Source of the DNA: Balaenoptera acutorostrata
Taxonomy: Eukaryota; Chordata; Mammalia; Artiodactyla; Balaenopteridae
Assembly (NCBI RefSeq): GCF_949987535.1
Contig: NC_080067.1
Location: 51,458,910-51,522,909 of the forward strand
Direction: 5' to 3'
DNA length: 64,000 bases
Positions 58,251-64,000 of this stretch are shown here, piece by piece. Position 1 is the first letter of the stretch. Every line of letters begins with the position of its first letter. A program made the position numbers and the translations under genes. Below the pieces are notes generated by a model. The model had not been told where the DNA came from. It saw nothing but the letters and a program-made list of their open reading frames with translations, and did not search any database.

Positions 58251-60589
58251 GGAACAAATGTTCTTTAATTTCACTGGGAACAGATTTTTTGAGTATCTTA
58301 TGAAAACTATGGAATTTCCCTCAAGAAAAATATGCAAATGTACCTATTATATGACTGATTTTTACTTTTGGCAATTTACTTGGCAGACTCCATTACCCTA
58401 GTTAGAGCCTGAACCTGACTAAAAACAAAAATATGAGGCAGTACAAAACAAAAACTATGTCACTGCTCCAAATGTTGTTAGTCAGGTTCAGAACTAACAA
58501 CCCATCCATCTATTTATTCTTGATCCTGATTCTTAGGAAGATCTTTCAAATGACTGCAATTTTGTGATGATGCCATTTTTTACTGATTTACCCCTGAAAC
58601 TGTGGCTTGTATCCAGAGGAAAAGACAAAGGACTCCATCCTAATGCAGAATGGTTTTCTGATGGGGACTCCAGAATGGTTCTTCCTGAGGTCTGGGCAAC
58701 AATTTGGTCAACCATTGGCCAATATATTGCCATTTGCTATAGATAGTTTCATATTTGGGTCATTAATTAGACCCTTCTCTCCCAGTTTGAACCTCTATGT
58801 CTGTAATCTGAGACAACAAAAGGTGTGGGCCATCCCACCACTCACTACCTCTCTAATGTGTATGATCAGGAAGCCAGCAGGAGAAATAAATAATTGATTG
58901 GGGCAATGGCCCACTGACAAAAAATTCATGTTATGGTCAGGAATATTGAGAAATGTTGCTTTCAAAGCAGTATTTTTCAATAATCCTGATTATTCTTTTC
59001 CATTTTGGTTCAACTTTTATTAAATTTGTCTAAATGTACTCTTTTTAAAAAGATGTCTATTTTTAATACCTACTTGAGGATTAACTCTAACATAAATAGA
59101 ATTCTAAGGATATGTCTCTACTGACAAATTAAATTCTAGAAAAAGAGTTAGATGTTAGAGTAATGGTTTTGAATTTTTAAGAGTTTCTTCAAAGAGAGAA
59201 TATTCCTACAATATTCAGTTTTGGCATACCACCAGGAATAAAGATGCTTCTTTCCTATAGCTATTGTTTGGAAAGTAGAGAGGGCATAAGCAACATTTTA
59301 AGGATTCACTGAAGCACAACTTCAAACAACATAACTAGTTGAGAACGGCTGGGAAACAAGGTCTCAGACAAATCAGCCTGGTGGGTGGCACTGAGGAATC
59401 AAATAGTCATTTCCAAGTGTTACCTTTAGGAAGAATACAAGTGTAAGAGGCAGTCTCAGGCAACAACAGACCGGCAACAAACTCAGGGACACTTTTCATG
59501 AGCACACAGAGGGTACAGAATTTTTGCTTCTACATTAAGACTTTTTAATAATTTTCCCCAACACACACTGATACTTAACTACAACATACATGTGAACAGT
59601 ACACACAACCTACATTTCACCATAATTTGCAAAGAATGGTGGGAGAGGAGAGGCATTCCCTCAGGAATTAGAGCAGAAAAAAATCAGTCTGACAGGTCAG
59701 TTGGGAATTTCACTCAGGAAAGTTCCTATTTGAAGTCCATTTAAAGTACATGTATATAAAGTTTTTTTTTTTTTTTTCAAAAGTCTGTTGTGAAAAGGTG
59801 AGATTTTTCTGTGAAACTCTGCTGTGAGGTAACTGAACTCTCACCTACCATTAAGATCTTGTAGAGGCCCAGCCTTTAGTCTTCACCAGCTTCTTTTAAT
59901 GTAGCATTTTCTGACTGAGACTTGAATCTGACAGAAGTCAAATAAAATATGTGACCAGGTTGTTATGTATTCCCAGAACATTGTCCTTCCTTTTCTCTCT
60001 CTCTTTCCCTTTTCCTCTGATTTTGTTAATGTACAAACTTTGAGCCTTTCCCCAGATCCTAGCAATCAGTAAGTTCTCAAGCTCTAAAAAGAGAACGTTT
60101 TTCAATGACTTGTCCAAGTTGCTTTCTCTTCCACTTCTTACATCATTTTCATTTGTAAAACAAACAACAATCAAGCAAAACATTAGATAACTTTTGCACA
60201 ATTGCCCATTTCAGTATTTTTAGGTCCATCTCCTATATGTCTTTCTGGGTTAGCCATATTCACTGTTTCTTAACAGTTTGCTACATTTTCTCCTCCATGA
60301 TTTTGTGTGCATTATTAATCTAATAGAAATTTACCCCGTAGTTCCACTTGCCATAGACTTATGTTGCAAGGATCACCTCAAAGACCTTCTGCTCTAATAA
60401 AATGTTCCTGATTACCTTAACCATATATGATCCTACTCACCCTTATTTATTTACATAAACAAGCCCCATATCAGTGGACCCCCCCACTCTTGTGGATCAC
60501 CTCTTTCTTCCATGTCCTACATAGTTACCAAAACATAGGATAGACAAAAGCACTTTTTCATTGAAAACTCAACTATTTTTTAGAATAAA
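58249..60589. other. Intergenic DNA, no gene seen
   Basis: At 58,564-58,897 two overlapping plus-strand frames (60 and 96 residues) and one minus-strand frame lie in less AT-rich sequence; I recognise no family with confidence. A T-run lies at 59762-59777. 59,300-59,740 is also complex but unassigned. Confidence 0.45.
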
Positions 60590-62229
60590 CTATAAGTGGA
60601 ATAGAAGTCATAGTCCTATTTTTAGTTTTTTGAGGACCCTCCATAATGTCTTCCATCATGGCTGCACCAATTTACATTCCCAGCAAAAGTGCATGAAGAT
60701 TCCCTTTCCTTCACATTCTTACCAACACTTGCTATTTCTTGTCCTTTTGATAATAGTCATTCTGACAGGTGTGAGGTGATATCTCATTTGTGGTTTTGAT
60801 TTGCATTTACCTGATGATTTGTGATTTTGAGCATATTTTCATGTGCTTGTTGGTCATCTTTATGTGTTCTTTGAAAAAGTGTCTGTTCAGGTTCTCTGCT
60901 CAGTTTTAATCAAATTTTTTGTTGTTTCTGTTATTGAGCTGTATGAGTCCTTTATATATTTCATATATTAACCTCTTATCAGATATATAATTTGTAGATA
61001 TCTTCTCCCATTTAGTAGGTTGCCTTTTTATTTCCTTGATGACTTCCTTCTCTAGGTAGAAGCTTTTTATGTTTGACGTAGTCTATTTGTTGAATTTTGC
61101 TTTTGTTGCCATTGCCTTTGGAGTCAATGCAATAAAACACTGCCAAGAATGATGTCGAGGAGCCTACTACCTGTGTTTTCTACTAGGAGTTTTACGGTTT
61201 CTGGTATTACATTATGGATATTGGCCTATAATTTTCTTTTTTGGTGGTGCCCTGTTCTGGTTTTGGTATCAGAGTAATGCTGACCTTGTAGAAAGAGTGC
61301 TCCTTCAATTTTTCGGAGGAATTTGGTTAGGGCAGATAGTAAATCTTTGAATGTTATGTAGAATTGATAACTGTTTATAGCATTATGCTTAGCTTCCTTT
61401 CTCATTATCTTTTCTAGGTTTTGTAGGTATATTATAGGGTTTTTTGTAGGTACATAATAGGTTTTTGTTTTGTGCTTATTAAAATGTTCCATATATACGT
61501 ATATACATATATAACCCCCTATATATGTAACAGTCTATTTTATATTAATAGCAAATTAAGTTTAAATGCATTCTAAAACTCTGCATTTTACTCTACCTCC
61601 ATATTTTATGTTTTTGATGTCACAGTTTATACCTTTTTATTTTGTGTATCCTTTAGTCATTGTAGTTATAGTTATTTTTACCAGTTTTGTCTTTTAACGT
61701 TCATACTAGCTTTATAAGTAAGTGATTGATCTACTTCCTTTATTATATGTTGAACTTCACCAGTGAAATTTTTATTTTCATATTTTTTTTGTTACTAATC
61801 AGTGCCCTTTCTTTTCAGCTTAAAGGTGTCCCTATGACATTTCCTGTAGGACTGGTTTAATGGTAGTTAACTCCTTTAGCTTTTGCTTGTCTGGAAAACT
61901 ATTTCTCCTCAGTTCTAAATGATAACCTTGCTGAGTAGAGTATTCTTGGTTGGAAGTTTTTTTTTTTCCTTTCAGCACTTTGAATTTATCATGCAAATCC
62001 TTTCTGGCCTACAAAATTTCTGCTGAGAAATCTGCTGATAGTCATATGGGGTTTCTTTAGTATATAACAAGCTGTTTTTCTCTCTGCTTTTAAGATTCTG
62101 GCATTTTAAATATAATGTGTCTTGGTGTGGTTCTCTTTGGGCTCATCTTTTCTGGAATTCTCTGGGCTTCTTGGATCTGGATGTCTGCTTCCTTCTCCAG
62201 ATTGGGGAAGTTTTCAGTCACTATTTCTT

Positions 62230-62390
62230 TTTTTCAATTTATTTTTTATTGAGGTAACATTGCTTTATAACATTATATAAATTTCATGTGTACAGCATTA
62301 CATTTCTACTTCTGTCCACACTACAGTATGCTCACTACCAAAAATTTAGTTGTGATCCATCACCATACAATTGATCCCCTTTACCCATTT
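62230..62390 (-). repeat. L1 3' UTR piece nested in a larger L1
   Basis: The text 'ttattttttattgaggtaac' and 'ttgtgatccatcaccataca' is the reverse complement of an old L1 3' end of the kind also seen at 20315. It interrupts the surrounding L1 5'-region text, which resumes at about 62,395. Confidence 0.65.
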
Positions 62391-63845
62391 CATCTTTCTT
62401 CTTTAAACCATTATTTATTCAAATTAGTTTTCTGCCCCTTTCTCTCACTTTTCTCCTTCTGGGACCCCTATAATGCAAATGTTATTTTGCTAGATGTTGT
62501 CCCACTGGTCCCTTAATCTATCTTCACTTTTTAAAGTTCTTCTTTCTTTTTGCTGCTCTATTTGGGTGAGTTCCATTGCCCTTTTTTTCCAGATCGCTGA
62601 TCCATTCCTCTGCTTTATCTAGTTTGCTTTTAAACCCCTCTAGTGTATTTTTCAGTTCAGTTATCGCATGTTTCAGCTCTGTGTCTTCTGTTTAGTACTT
62701 TCTTATATTTTCTGTCACTTTGTTGTAGTTCTCTCTGTGTTCATTTATTCTTTTCCTGAGTTTAATGAGCATTTTTATTACCATCACTTTGAATTATCAG
62801 GTATATTACTTATCTCCCTTTCATTAAGGTTTCTTTTCTGAGGTTTATCTTGTGCTTTTGTTTGGAACATTTTCCTCTGTTTCCCCATTTTCCTTGACTG
62901 TCTGTGTTCCTATGTGTTAAATGAAAGAGCCGTCTCTCCCAGTCTTAAAGGAGTAGTGCTGTGTAGGCAATGATCTGTGTTGTTTAATCATGCTTTAGGT
63001 CTTGGTTGGTTCTCAAACTGTCTCTGCAATTGGCCTGTTCAGCTGAGAAACTCATTGCCCCTTGGCAATGAGAGACTGGCACTCAAGGGGCATCCCCTGT
63101 TTAGACTGTCTGCCCCTGCTGGCTTTTGGGGCCCAAAGGACAGTAGACCGCTAACCTCCCGCCCCCCACCTCTGGAGGGGCTATGGCAGCAGTGAAGAGG
63201 GGCAGGTGCTAGCAGGCTAGAGTGAGAGTGTAAAAATGGTGCCTGCCAGCACTGGCAAGAGCGAGGTAGAAGGAGAACATAAAAATGGTGCCTGCCAGGA
63301 CCTCCATACTGGGAGGGAGTCCCAAAAGGTTTTTGTCCCTCTGGCAGACACTTTAGGATTAGTAAAATAATCTCTTTCACATAAGGTTTAGGCTGTTTTC
63401 AAAGTGCTGCTTTTGCATGGGTCTTGAGGTGAGTGAGTCTGTGCAAGAGTCCTTTAAAAGCAGAATCTCCATTCCCTATAGCCCCGTGGTTCTCCTGCAC
63501 ATAAGCCTTATTGGTTTTCAAAGCTAGATGTTTTAGGGACTCATTTTTCCAGCACAGATTCTAAGGGTTGGTGTGCCTGATGTAAGGCACAAATCCCTTT
63601 CTCCTCAGGGAGAAGTTCCATACTTGTGAGATACCTCCCAATTGTAGGTCACAATGCCAAAGGTGGGATTTTTTGGCGAGACTGCATCTCTGCCTCTCAT
63701 ATTTGTCTCTATGTGGCCCTTTTATCCTCCACTGTGGAGTAGTTGTTCAGCTAGTTCTCAGGTTCTTCAGAGGGAATTGTTCCATATGAAGCTGTAGATA
63801 TGTTGTGTCCATGGGAGGAGGAGTTGAATTCAGGCTCCTCCTAAG

Positions 63846-63857
63846 CCACCATCTTGG
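63846..63857 (-). promoter_or_regulatory. YY1-like motif at decayed L1 5' end
   Basis: 'ccaagatggtgg' on the minus strand, close to the 5' start of the large L1, matches the position and type of the motif at 21430 in the GC-rich L1. It is a fossil and its function is doubtful. Confidence 0.5.
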
Positions 63858-64000
63858 ACCACCTTCCCCAATATTATTTTTGTTTTAGTTTTGAACTAAG
63901 ATATCTTTTCAAAGCACCTATGAGCTTCCTGACTGAGTTTCTGTACACTGTGCAACTGTGCAGTTCAGCCATAGAAGCCTTAGATGAATGACTCCTTCGT

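Larger units (their letters stand above)
60590..63875 (-). pseudogene. Large decayed L1 with 5' UTR, antisense
   Basis: Read on the minus strand, the element starts at about 63,875 with 'gtggtccaagatggtggctt', an L1 5' terminus. It runs through a GC-moderate 5' UTR with a repeated 'aaaaatggtgcctgccag' phrase (plus strand, about 63,233 and 63,283). It then passes old L1M 5'-region text (62,400-62,830 and 61,560-62,225). The final part (60,590-61,345) is ORF2 C-terminal and 3'-proximal text such as 'ctgacaggtgtgaggtgata'. Most of ORF2 is missing. An unrelated L1 3' UTR piece (about 62,230-62,390) is inserted in the middle. All frames are broken. Confidence 0.75.

Noticed and set aside
58564..58897. 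Overlapping 60- and 96-residue plus-strand ORFs, suspected as a retroviral or gene fragment
   Set aside because: No motif could be tied to a known family, the two frames conflict, and no flanking LTR is recognisable. Left as unassigned.
1..64000. Ruminant origin
   Set aside because: No BovB LINE or Bov-tA SINE was recognised in 64 kb, whereas three young CHR SINEs of cetacean style are present.

Overview
This is repeat-rich, AT-rich mammalian genomic DNA with no host protein-coding exon, functional RNA gene or CRISPR array that I can recognise. Four tRNA-derived SINEs of the CHR type (starting at 1189, 9310, 27766 and 56983) have the 'cttccctggtggcgcagtgg' head typical of whales, dolphins, hippos and relatives. 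The L1 5' and 3' ends are of the cetartiodactyl type, and there is a mariner hairpin element of the artiodactyl type. I see no BovB or Bov-tA repeats, which would be expected in 64 kb of a ruminant genome. A cetacean is therefore the best inference. The window reads as an intergenic or deep intronic gene-poor segment.

Layout. 1-9.3 kb: an old L1 remnant on each strand around a SINE with clean target-site duplications (TSDs), an MLT1 LTR, then microsatellites. 9.3-19 kb: a second SINE, three MLT1 LTRs, a CA repeat, a short Tigger2-type transposon and a block of local tandem duplications. 20-23 kb: an L1 3' piece, a MIR, then the one strongly GC-rich, CpG-bearing object in the window, a 5'-complete L1 (21419-22577) that has lost both ORFs. 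24-33 kb: ancient L2 and related repeats, one long L2 split by a GAAA microsatellite and a SINE, and a probable ERVL remnant split by an MLT1. 35-43 kb: two MLT1 LTRs, a mariner hairpin beside TA/GA microsatellites, a 1-kb Tigger transposon with an open but catalytically gutted transposase frame, an MLT2-type ERVL LTR and an L1 3' half. 43-53 kb: mostly unassigned AT-rich DNA with scattered L2 and MIR. 53-58 kb: L1 3' ends, MER5A, several MIRs, an MLT1, and a MIR split by the fourth SINE. 60.6-63.9 kb: a large decayed antisense L1 with a recognisable 5' UTR.

Nothing here works together as a gene system. What can be read is an order of insertion: MIR, L2, MER5 and MLT1 (oldest); Tigger, mariner and ERVL; older L1; then CHR SINEs and cetartiodactyl L1 (youngest, with intact TSDs). 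The items most worth checking are the ORF-less L1 with repeated promoter units and an antisense ORF, the deletion-derivative Tigger, and three unrepeated intervals carrying clustered transcription-factor motifs that could be conserved noncoding elements. Repeat family names come from recognition by eye without a database search, so subfamily labels are approximate.
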